A stretch of 64,000 nucleotides of DNA, taken from Manduca sexta (taxonomy: Eukaryota > Arthropoda > Insecta > Lepidoptera > Sphingidae). Position numbers and translations under genes: made by a program. The notes beneath the pieces are model-generated. The model did not search any database and was not told where the DNA came from. It saw only the letters and a list, made by a program, of their open reading frames with translations. Shown here one piece after another: positions 21,370-30,122 of the stretch (within the stretch, counting starts at the first letter, position 1; every line of letters begins with the position of its first letter). The DNA lies in assembly GCF_014839805.1 (NCBI RefSeq), contig NC_051118.1, forward strand, positions 3,836,391-3,900,390. Direction: 5' to 3'.

Positions 21370-24134
21370 TAGTAGGGCCAATTTAATAGATCACATTTGA
21401 CATTTGTCAGTATTAGTGAGATGGCTTGCTTAAAAATATCGATAAAATGAATTGAATCGATACGAACTTCAAACATCTGTGAATTGATTGTAGTTATTGT
21501 GAAAAAGTACTTACAGGTACTGTTATTTTAAATATGTTCCATTGAAAATCAAATAAAAAAATTACAGTCAAATCCCTGTCTCATTATTATTTTCTCTCGG
21601 AAATTTAGAAATGAAAATAAGACAAGTACGTATTTAAACAAAAAATATTTATTCAGTTGAGCTATTAGAGTTATAACTAGCGTTATCATCATTATGGCTA
21701 CTGTCCTCGCTCAGAGATATTATAAATTCATTTTCAATAATGTGGTCTATTCTCACGTCTCGTTCAAAATCATTTAAAAATGTGTTCTTAGTTTTTTCAA
21801 CGACTTTTCTTCAGTCTTCTGTGGTTACTTCTGCACATGCATTTTGTAACAAAGTTAGTAATTTTGCAGTACTAAAGGGTGGTTCCGTATTATTACGCGC
21901 TGCATGACCCTTTATTTGTGCCCAAATAAGCTCGATAGCGTTATACTGGCAGTGGTAGGGAGGCAATCGAATTACTTCGTGTCCATGCTCTAGGGCTAGT
22001 TCGTCGATTACATAGCGAGGCTTGGACGGCTTAGTTGCTTTGACCAAATTCAATAACTCAACTTTTAATAAAGTTGGGTTTGCTTCCACACCATTTCTTT
22101 CCAGCCACGAGACAATTTCTTGCTTTTTAGTTGCTTGAGTTGGCGGTTTATCAACTTGTACAGAATGATACGGTGCATTATCCATTATAATTGTTGATGG
22201 GTTTTCTAAGTTAGCAAGCAGTTTTGCAAACCACTCTTTAAAAACCTCAAAGTTCATTTCCTCATGGTAATCACTTGTAGATTTAGACGCAAATGCGAGG
22301 AGGCAGTCTGGAATAAATCCTTGAGAAGCTGAGCCCGCGTGACATATAATAAGACGGGCTCCTTTTCCTAACGGAACTTTTGAGGTGGAAGCCGCTGTAT
22401 CATCGGTCCATGTCTGGGAAACCGTATGGTTCGCATTCAACCATGTTTCATCAATAAATACAACATTGTCCCAAGCTGTAATTGTTTTTACTTGACGTAA
22501 GAATGTTAATCTTTTTAAAATTATGTCGTAGCGTTCCAGCAGGATTTTTCGCTTGTCAGATTTTTTATATCTAAATCCAATGGACCTCAAAATCTTTGAT
22601 AATGACGATTTACCGCCAAAAAATAAGCCCACCTCTTTTAATGAACTCATTAGGTTTTTCCGTGTAGGATATTCTTTCCTTGAGTAATATCCATAAATGT
22701 GATTACGGATTGCCGCGGCATCAAAATTATCAATGTCAACAACTTTCTTGTCTCTCTTTCTTTTCTTCGGCGTACTTAACGTATTTTCTTCAGTACCTGA
22801 TGATCCATGTTTCTCTTTAAGAATTTGGGTTACTGTCCTCTTCCCTATTCCTAATGCTTCAGCAACGCGATCTCTAGGTTGTGACACAGGTAAAAGAGGT
22901 CCACCGTTGACAGATTCACGTTCGAAATATTCGAACAATTTCACCACTTGTTCGCGAGATTGACTGTTAAGCGTTTTCCCTCGTTTTGACATCGTAAAAC
23001 AAGTAGAACAACACAAGAATAACAGTCGATACAAATCGTTAAGCAATCGAAGTCCAAATTATAGCCAGGTAAACGTCAGAGTAATCAGTCCAATAAGAAA
23101 AGCCGGGTCAGAAGAAAATAACAGGGAGTAATTCAAAAACGCACAGTTACTTCGCACAATGACAAAAGACTGCGTCATGTAATGGCGTCATGGCGTCATA
23201 AACAGGATTAATGTTGCCAAGACAAGATCAGTGTTGCCAAGAACATCCACGGGTTCTTTGACCTAAAAGTTTATTTTATTTTATTTATTAGCCACAGAAA
23301 TAATGTACAAAGATACTTTGTCATCTAATATACAGTGTACATAATAACATTTTTTTATTTGTGCACCGATAAAGTCCTCGCGCAATATTCAAATACTATC
23401 ACAAAATTTTAATTAATAAATCAATTTAAATTTAAGGCGTTTATAATTTTTGATATATGTTTTAAAGTGATAAATATTTTGACGAAATATATCTAACTTC
23501 TTGCAGCGATCAATGTAATAATTTCACATATAATGTAGCAGACTATCACTTGCTACATTGATCGTAGCTGCATTTGATCTACTAGCGGCTCTGAAAAACA
23601 CCTGGCCGAACAATGTGGTACCCATTTAGGATTTACAATTTTGATTTTTTTTTTCGGATTTAAAATTGACATAAATGATTTTGTTTCTATATTAATATTT
23701 TTGTATTTTCTTTTAAAAGAATAATACATTTATTATAATCATAATGTGGTTATAATTACTGGTTCAATATTCCTTCACAATTAATCAGTGAATCAATTCA
23801 ACATATCGCCTGATCAATCATTCGATTCTTTGGATACATCCCTAGTGTTTAAAAGGAAAAAGGGTTCACCGACGTAACCTTGTAACGACGTTCCGTTACG
23901 TTTACGAATTATTGTTTATTATGTTTAGACTGGTTTATCAGTCAAAGTAAATCGTAAATTTGTATTTTTTTGTCATTATTACAATAAATGTGTATTTTTA
24001 ATCAAAAAAAAAGTGAAGCAATTATGAAATTGTAACGTTAAAAAAATAAATAATATTGTGTGCCCTCATTACAAGGTTACGTTGTTGAATTTTAATGAAG
24101 TGTCAAATGTGATCTATTAAATTGGCCCTACTAT
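21370..24134 (-). mobile_element. ITm transposon, Sailor-like (DD82E), complete
   Basis: Perfect inverted repeats of 36 bases lie at 21367-21402 and 24101-24136, beginning CTATAGTAGGGCC. Because the outermost CTATAG is itself a palindrome, the TA target duplication sits within it, and the exact edge is ambiguous by one or two bases. A single transposase ORF lies inside (21811-22992). Removal rejoins Harbinger sequence (CGACACTA to GTTGTTATC). The perfect ends imply a young insertion. Confidence 0.88.
21811..22992 (-). CDS. DD82E (Sailor-like) transposase, intact ORF
   Basis: 393 residues starting MSKRGKTLNSQSREQ; an upstream ATG at 23046 would add 18 residues of hydrophobic, unlikely protein. 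N-terminal helix-turn-helix: VAEALGIGKRTVTQILKEK, followed by a basic KKRKRDKK segment. The catalytic core is NVVFIDETWLNANH (first Asp), STIIMDNAPYHS (second Asp) and YHCQYNAIELIWAQIKGH (Glu). Between the second Asp and the Glu there are 82 residues by my count, the spacing that defines the Sailor group of IS630-Tc1-mariner elements. No stops or frameshifts. Function: cut-and-paste transposition at TA sites. Confidence 0.85.
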   Translation of the reverse strand: MSKRGKTLNSQSREQVVKLFEYFERESVNGGPLLPVSQPRDRVAEALGIGKRTVTQILKEKHGSSGTEENTLSTPKKRKRDKKVVDIDNFDAAAIRNHIYGYYSRKEYPTRKNLMSSLKEVGLFFGGKSSLSKILRSIGFRYKKSDKRKILLERYDIILKRLTFLRQVKTITAWDNVVFIDETWLNANHTVSQTWTDDTAASTSKVPLGKGARLIICHAGSASQGFIPDCLLAFASKSTSDYHEEMNFEVFKEWFAKLLANLENPSTIIMDNAPYHSVQVDKPPTQATKKQEIVSWLERNGVEANPTLLKVELLNLVKATKPSKPRYVIDELALEHGHEVIRLPPYHCQYNAIELIWAQIKGHAARNNTEPPFSTAKLLTLLQNACAEVTTED

Positions 24135-24300
24135 AGTTGTTATCGCACGATCTCACCCGAGATTTCGGAACTCACTTCACTTCACGCGGGCTCGCTTTAT
24201 GTTACAGAATACCAAAAAGTTCTCACTTGAAGTGACTTTCGAAGTGAGAGTGAATTCTAAATGAGTTACGAATTCGAGTTTGGTTTTTTACAGAATAGCA

Positions 24301-24710
24301 CTACAGCTCAAGCTTCTTGTCTTCGGAGTGTCTGATTAGGTTCACTAGCTCAACCGTCGGTATATCCGCGTCGCCCGGAAGATAGGCGGACGCTAGTATT
24401 ACCTCCAGGATGCTAGGACAGCTGCTCCGGAGCCTGACTGTGGTCAGGTCTCTGGAACAGAACTCATTAATTATAACTGCGTCAATTGATTTGGGTACGT
24501 AGATGCAGGTGCGTGGGTTATTGACGGTGGTATCGAGTAGGATCTTACCTCCGATGTTGCTCAGACCGCAGATTCTGTCCTTCCTTATCCACGGCTCCTC
24601 GATAAGGGCGATGGTCCTGTTGTTTACCTCCAATGCTCTACGCAGGGTGGCCGCTGCAGCTTGTTTATGCTGGAGGTTGGCTTGTATTAAGTTAGTGAGG
24701 CGATGAGGAG
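24301..24710 (-). pseudogene. LINE endonuclease N-terminal part
   Basis: From the top: LIQANLQHKQAAAATLRRAL, IALIEEPWIRKDRICGLS and LASAYLPGDADIP..ELVNLIRHSEDKKLEL, the first half of an APE-type endonuclease (the Glu of the QEPW/EEPW motif is visible). It is cut at 24300 by the Harbinger element and resumes at 14909 on the same strand. At the junction the reading frame meets TAG, which coincides with the CTA target. Confidence 0.8.
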
Positions 24711-25129
24711 CGAAGAGGGCTGCTCACTTCCTCATCCGTTCCCAACGGAATGTCCTGGTCAGCCAGATGCGCGACAGCCTCCTCCAGATCGCCATAACTG
24801 GCGTCTCCGTCGGTGGTAGTCAGCGAGCAAACTGACATCCCATCCTGCCTCTGCCTTTCGGCGGAGGAGTGTAGGGTTACCATTGGTCCTCCAACCGCAC
24901 TCTGCCTTTCGGCGGAGTTTGGCTGGTTAGCCGTGGACACAGACGCTGCCATCACCAGGTCCTTCCCAGCGCGCACCTTCTGCTTTGCAGCGGAGGGGTC
25001 GCTGGAGGTCCCGGATGTAGGCGCCGTCTCAACTTGGTCGGCTGGCATTTCCTGCAACCTTCCCTTGTTGCCGAAGAAGCGGATGTAGGCGTTGCCCAGC
25101 TTGTAGCAGAGCCTTCGCCCTCTCGCCAT
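24692..25129 (-). CDS. LINE ORF1 remnant
   Basis: 145 residues: MARGRRLCYKLGNAYIRFFG, then serine/alanine/glutamate-rich sequence containing SSAERQR-like repeats, ending PLRSSSPH and overlapping the endonuclease frame. I see no CCHC zinc knuckles, which full ORF1 proteins of this group normally carry, so this is a shortened ORF1 or its divergent N-terminus. Assignment rests on its position immediately before ORF2. Confidence 0.5.
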   Translation of the reverse strand: MARGRRLCYKLGNAYIRFFGNKGRLQEMPADQVETAPTSGTSSDPSAAKQKVRAGKDLVMAASVSTANQPNSAERQSAVGGPMVTLHSSAERQRQDGMSVCSLTTTDGDASYGDLEEAVAHLADQDIPLGTDEEVSSPLRSSSPH

Positions 25130-25156
25130 TATGTAGGGGATCTCGTCCCGTCGTCG

Positions 25157-25306
25157 AAATTTAGCGTCAGAAACTAGAAATGTTATTGCCTACCGTAGAG
25201 TGGAGGTCGAGGGGGACGCAGGCCACGATCGCGGTCGCGTTCTCCATTGGGTCATCCGAGGCCGTAAGTATTAAAATCGGTTTGTTTTTATTTCTTGTGT
25301 ATACTT
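25157..25306 (+). repeat. Right copy of the 150-bp direct repeat
   Basis: Starts directly after the LINE 5' end and repeats 11477-11626 with two mismatches. It includes the same exon-like block with acceptor (25199) and GTAAGTATT donor (25264). Sequence to the right is the original downstream flank. Confidence 0.85.
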
Positions 25307-25822
25307 GTTCTAAGACTTTTGTAACTAATGAAAATTTATGTTTTATTAATGTAGGGAAGTTTTACTCATATTAATAATATCTATGAGCGTTATACTACTG
25401 CGAAAAGTTATTATTAGTTTATAAGTACAATAAGTGCTTGAAAAATGTTAAATACTTCCTAGCTCCTTTCACGAGAAGAGTGACAGCTACATACATTCAA
25501 CGCGCTTACACGGGTGAACACTAGCGCGGTAGTTTATGCCATTGTGAACTAAGTATTAAATAGTGCGGGAAATAAAAAATTCGTGATTCCTACCTACTAT
25601 AATAGGTACTTATAAAAAATGTGCATAAATAAAAATCGGTGGTGTTTGTTTACACGATAGCTCCAAAATCGTTCATATTTTGATAATTATTTCCATACTC
25701 CATGTTTTTCAAAAAATAAACTATTCCTATGTATGCTATATTTTATGGGCATCATAATATAGAATCTATACGATACCCATGAAATATAAATCTATATTAT
25801 ACATTAACCACAATTTCACACA
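25307..25822. other. AT-rich flank, no gene seen
   Basis: If the direct repeat is a target duplication, this is the continuation of the pre-insertion locus. No further exon was recognised. Confidence 0.4.
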
Positions 25823-26281
25823 TTAAATGCGCATAGTTATACAATTTTTGTTGGAGTTTTCATTTATAAATACCACAGATATATAAAACAACATTTTTAA
25901 ATATTTTTTATTTTTTGGAAGTGATTGTTTTGAGTCTTCCTTAACAAACTCTCGATTTTTCAAAATGAAAACCATTTTAGGCATATTGTTATTGTGCTTT
26001 GAATGCTTTCTTTTATTACTTTCACAATGAGTTTCACACTCCGTCAGACAGTCATAATTAATTTTTTCACAGTTTTTTATTAAATCTTTTTTAATACTAT
26101 TTGTGCCTGGTTTTTTTTTTAAATAATTGTTGATAACTGTTGCAATATTATCAATCAGCCTGCAGAACTGAGGGTCTACTTTGAAAAACGAAATCCGTAG
26201 TTTCGGATGACGGATCGTACGTTTTGTTACTACGAAGTGTTCTGGATCCAATGACGGATTCGACGACGGATCCGCAATCAC
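25823..26281 (-). CDS. Unrecognised 152-residue open frame
   Basis: MIADPSSNPSLDPEHFVV, then RHPKLRISFFKVDPQFCRLI and a lysine/asparagine-rich C-terminal half with MPKMVFILKNREFVKED. The first 70 residues look protein-like, the last part is AT-driven. No family is recognised. It lies just downstream of the Myb/SANT remnant and could be part of the same element. Confidence 0.3.
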   Translation of the reverse strand: MIADPSSNPSLDPEHFVVTKRTIRHPKLRISFFKVDPQFCRLIDNIATVINNYLKKKPGTNSIKKDLIKNCEKINYDCLTECETHCESNKRKHSKHNNNMPKMVFILKNREFVKEDSKQSLPKNKKYLKMLFYISVVFINENSNKNCITMRI

Positions 26282-26399
26282 TATTCAGTAACTATACACT
26301 GCGGGCAGCAGAAATAGACATTGTGGTTGTACCACCCACGCGGACTGTCACATATGAGACACCTACCACAAGTAAAAATATAATTTGTCACCAGAAAAT

Positions 26400-27745
26400 A
26401 AAACTACATTTATATAATTTTTCTATAAGTTTCTTTAAATTTACATTTATTTCACTCATCTCGCTCAGCATCCCCTCCAGTACCTCCTTTTCCTCAGTTT
26501 CAAGGCGAAGAACGCGATTACGGAGGTCCGTCTGTGTCGCTGGACGCACTCGTCGTCATACTCTCCTTGAAACTGTTTGATGAAATCACAAGAAAAATGT
26601 TAATTGTTTAGATCCTAACACAGCGTACATAAACAACATATATGGTTCTTATTAATACTGGAATGAAAAATAATAAAAAATCACACGAAGATTCAATAAA
26701 TTTTACCTGGAAAACTGGTGCTGGTGCTTGGTCCAGGAAGGAACCACTGGGGGAGAAGCTTGAAGGTTGACCTGTGCTTTCTCTACCTCTTCGTATGGGA
26801 AGCTTAGTGTGGGGCTTTCTGTGCATAGAGGTGTGGGGTGCTCAGGTTATTCAGCTGGCTGTAAATTTGTAGACACACATTTTGTTTAGGTGATGTAAAT
26901 GACTGGGTTGTTTGTCTCAAAATGAGACATGTTGTTATTAGAATTTATTTTAATGAGTTAATCTATAACAACTCCAAAACAAAGTTTCACTGAATTAAGG
27001 CATATTATATTATTAAAATCACAAAGCAAAAGCCTTACCTGAGGAAAAGCTGGCTTTCCACATGTGGGTATGTAGGGCTCACAAAAGCCTGCCCCGTTAT
27101 TGACTTTTTTGTCGTTACCCGATAATAAGTCTGCAGTTGGCGGCCCATCCCCAGTGGCACCAGCTGACCTAGCCGCACTGTTGGCCTTTTTAGCCAAATA
27201 CTTCCGTCAGTCCACACTTAAGCAGTTAAGTTATGCTATGCATACACGTGCTATGTTGATAGGTATCAATGGGTGTTCATGCATGCATTCCCTGCCTAAA
27301 CTCATAGAAGTTCCCCAAAACTGTGTTAAAGACAGATTGCGATTTTAATTAATTAATTACAATACATAGTGTAATAGATATAATCTTCATTTGGTTAATT
27401 ATTTTTCTACAAGTATTGATTTTGTGATCTTGTTAAGTGTTGACTAGTCTAGAATTTAGTATAACGCTGTCTTGGCTTAGCTGTTATGTTGTTATATTTT
27501 CAAATTTGAATAAATAAATAATTGTAAAGTGCATCCTATTGATATTCTAGTAAGCATATTACCTTTTTCCACTGCTGCACCATTTTCACAGCACCCCCCT
27601 TGCTATTAAGTTGGGATGTTAATGTCTTCCACAAGCCTTTAGCTTTAGCCCGCCCCTCCAGGCTATGCACTAGCCCTAGAGCGATATAGGAGTTTTCACC
27701 CAAAAACTCTAAAAGTGCCTCAATCTGCACGCTCGTGGCAGTCAT
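26400..27745 (-). CDS. Second Harbinger-type Myb/SANT gene, degraded
   Basis: The first exon at 27745-27555 reads MTATSVQIEALLEFLGENSY..KGLWKTLTSQLNSKGGAVKMVQQWKKV, the zeste-like Myb/SANT domain also seen at 20.7 kb. Further pieces: about 27200-27045 (KKANSAARSAGATGDGPPT, ending at a donor), 26825-26705 (IRRGRESTGQPSSFSPSG), and about 26570-26410 (RLETEEKEVLEGMLSEMSEI), a coiled coil. The order matches the Harbinger accessory protein, but the last piece has a shifted frame. No Harbinger transposase core is visible beside it, so it is an orphan half of an element. Confidence 0.55.
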
Positions 27746-28047
27746 CTTGAGCTGAAATGTTTTGGAAAATAGTCAAAAACATTTTCGGTTAACTTACCAT
27801 TATCGGTACGTTAATTGTAAGTAATGATTATTTTTATAATAGATCAAATTATAAAAAAATGCATTTTGTTACACAATAATTGTCTTTGCAATGCAAAAGA
27901 TCATTCCTCGAAGGCGAGTCAATAACATTTTAATAATAAAATGTTAATGCTATGTTTCGGAACGACGTTTCGATGTTCGTGTTTCGAAGTAGACCCTCTA
28001 TTTCGTTCTTCGTCATCGGCCAAAAAGTGAATATACTTCTACCGTAA

Positions 28048-28939
28048 TTATACATAGTTCAAACATGTAGTTACTTTGACAATTACGGAGGATACCGTTT
28101 GTTGAGCCAGATGGTCCACAGGATTTTGGTAGGACCCCGTCCTATAGTCCATGTTCCACATCTGTTTCGCACACATACTATCATTCTGCTTCTTAATCCA
28201 ATCTATATTTACTAAGCGAGTTGTTTGAGTGCGTCTCATTTTTTTGGCTGCATCAATAATTCTTTGTCTTAATACATCAACAGTGGCGATTGGGTTTGGT
28301 TCACTGTAGATTAAAGTCTTCGTATGCCCCCCATACATAAAAATCCATGGGGGTCAAGTCTGGACTCCTTGCTGACCACGGTACGGGTCCACCTCTTCCG
28401 ATCCACTTGTTAGGGAAACTATTAACTAACCATTCTCTGACACTTCTCCCGTAGTGTGCAGGGCACCCGTAATGTTGATACCACATTTCTCGAATGAGGT
28501 TGAGTGGCATGTCTTCTAATATTACGAGTAAATCTTGTCTTAAAAAGTTTTCATAGTTTTTTCCGATTTAATTTTCAGGGAGAAAGAAAAGCCTAATCAA
28601 ATGGTTAGATATGATTCCCATCCATACATTTAAACTGAATCATCCTTGTAATCCTTGTTGCCGTTTCTTATTGGGATTACCCCGATTTTTTGGAGTCCAG
28701 TAATGAGCGTTGTGGTAATTTCTTTTATCGTCTTTATCGAACTCCAACACATTTGTCCACAAGATATTTTTTAAAAATATGGGTCTTCTAAATCCGCTTT
28801 GAGCATGAATCTGCAAAAATCCAATCTCCTGACAGGATCTCCTCCGATAACGTGTACCGGCGTGTAATGGTACGGATATAATTCGGCAGTATTTATTGTA
28901 AACCAAACTTTCCAATGCTATGTCCAAGTTCGTGGGCAA
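28048..28939 (-). pseudogene. DD41D mariner-like transposase, dead
   Basis: From the top: RRPIFLKNILWTNVLEFDKD, NYHNAHYWTPKNRGNPNKKR, then after a gap MWYQHYGCPAHYGRSVREWL and GRGGPVPWSARSPDLTPMDFYVWG, and a C-terminal helical part. The layout is that of insect mariner relatives with 41 residues between the second and third catalytic Asp. The first Asp (usually WTDES) is Asn and the second (usually QQDG or QHDG) is Tyr, so two of three catalytic residues are gone besides the frame breaks at about 28640 and 28310. Confidence 0.75.
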
Positions 28940-29079
28940 CGATATTGGTTGACGTTGTTGGATCCAATCTAAACAATCACAAAAAATATAAGCTATAAGA
29001 AAAAAATACTGGATTTTCTAAAAAAAACTTTAAAATTCAACTTGTCCAACTACGCATTACGACTCTAAAAAAAAATTAT

Positions 29080-29304
29080 ATCTCAGATACTACTTATGAT
29101 GTTTTTTATTTCGTATTTTTCCTGAATGGCCGTATGTTTCTACTATACTACATTTCAAGGTTATCCATTCATTACTGGGCACCCTGTATAATGACAAAGT
29201 AAAGACTTTTTCTGCGTCAGTGTATCGACGACCTCTCAATGAATTACCAGTCAAAAGTAATTGTGACTCTTTTAATAACTTTCCATATGTACTCAAAATG
29301 TTAT
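29080..29304 (+). repeat. Interspersed repeat, left of SINE
   Basis: Homologous to 8565-8756 and, for its first 80 bases, to 2990-3065. It contains GGCACCCTGTATAATGAC. It continues at 29633 after the SINE. Confidence 0.75.
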
Positions 29305-29632
29305 AATAATATCAGCCCTGTATTATATACTTGCCCACTGCTGAGCACGGGCCTCCTCTACTACTGAGAGGGATTAGGCCTTAGTCCACCACGCTGGCCT
29401 AGTGCGGATTGGTAGACTTCACACACCTTCGAAATTCCTATAGAGAACTTCTCAGATGTGCAGGTTTCCTCACGATGTTTTCCTTCACCGTTAAAGCGAA
29501 CGATAAATTCACAAAGAATACACACATGATTTTTTAGAAAAGTCAGAGGTGTGTGCCCTTGGGATTTGAACCTGCGGACATTCGTCTCGGCAGTCCGTTC
29601 TACACCCAACTAGGTATCGCCGCCGCCGCCGC
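29305..29632 (-). repeat. Lepidopteran SINE with 10-bp TSD
   Basis: Minus-strand SINE: tRNA-like head with CCTAGTTGGGTGTAGAACGG (A-box region) and GTCCGCAGGTTCAAATCCC (B box), a long body, and a 3' end ATACAGGGCTGATATTATTA. It is flanked by a perfect direct repeat AAAATGTTAT (29295-29304 and 29633-29642). The interrupted host repeat matches the uninterrupted copy at 8.6-8.9 kb exactly across the join. RNA polymerase III would start at the head, near 29630. Confidence 0.93.
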
Positions 29633-29794
29633 AAAATGTTATATTTTTCAAAAATATTTTTGCTGTTTCTGCATGAAAGTTAAATCTAGGTTTTAATTTT
29701 GTATACCTCAATTGTAAGAGATTTAATTTATTTTTTAAAATGTTATTGAAGTGCGTAAAATTCTATTACGAGGGAAGGGGGGGGAGGTGTCATA
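29633..29794 (+). repeat. Interspersed repeat, right of SINE
   Basis: Continues the match to 8747-8890, ending in AAATTCTATTACGAGG followed by a G-run. Confidence 0.75.
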
Positions 29795-30122
29795 AATATT
29801 ATTGCTATAAGAGATGCGCCAGTAGCCGAACCATGCCAGGTAGACAAGGTGGTAATCCTTTTCTTATCCTGCTATGCTAACATACATGCTCAGAATACCT
29901 CTTTAGAATCTGACCCCTTAGTCGGTATTATTACGCTTCAAAAAGCGCTCAAATGATTTTAAATTAACGCTTGGAGTGCTGTCGCTAATGGTAGATTCCA
30001 TTGCCTGGACGACGGGGTCCTCGTCGACGAAACGCTATGGCCTCGCGAGATGTTGGTAACGACGCTGGGTAAAAATACGCCGGAAAACGTTTGTTGCTAA
30101 TGCCTCATTGTTGGTAAAGCAA
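29795..30122. other. Spacer, nothing recognised
   Basis: No domain or repeat recognised between the repeat copy and the Jockey-type remnant. Confidence 0.4.

Larger units (their letters stand above)
14913..24300 (+). mobile_element. PIF/Harbinger transposon with TSD CTA
   Basis: The ends are TGCTATTCTGTAA at 14913 and its reverse complement ending at 24300 (13-bp perfect terminal inverted repeats), flanked by the trinucleotide CTA (14910-14912 and 24301-24303). A 3-bp duplication is the PIF/Harbinger signature. Removing it rejoins the LINE endonuclease reading (KKLEL ... SADANAHH). It carries the two genes expected: a plus-strand DDE transposase (15307-18465) and a minus-strand Myb/SANT protein (19064-20889). 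Two later elements, maT at 15705 and Sailor at 21370, expand it; its own length is about 5.3 kb. Subterminal DNA is rich in repeated TCACTT/AAGTGA words. Confidence 0.9.
11627..25156 (-). mobile_element. LOA/I-group LINE, split by a Harbinger element
   Basis: On the minus strand the order is ORF1 remnant (25129-24692), endonuclease start (24710-24301), a 9.4-kb Harbinger insertion, endonuclease end plus reverse transcriptase (14880-13073), and RNase H plus C-terminal Cys/His motif (12491-11712). The 3' end is a CCATA-type simple repeat (seen as TATGGTATGGTATGG at 11627) rather than poly-A. An RNase H domain after RT and a simple-repeat tail fit the I/LOA/R1 group. Without the insertion the LINE is about 4.1 kb, so ORF1 is probably incomplete. 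It is flanked by 150-bp direct repeats. Confidence 0.85.

Noticed and set aside
11627..25156. LTR retrotransposon suggested by 150-bp flanking direct repeats
   Set aside because: Internal genes are APE endonuclease, LINE-type RT and RNase H in LINE order; there is no protease or integrase, no primer-binding site and no TG...CA ends.
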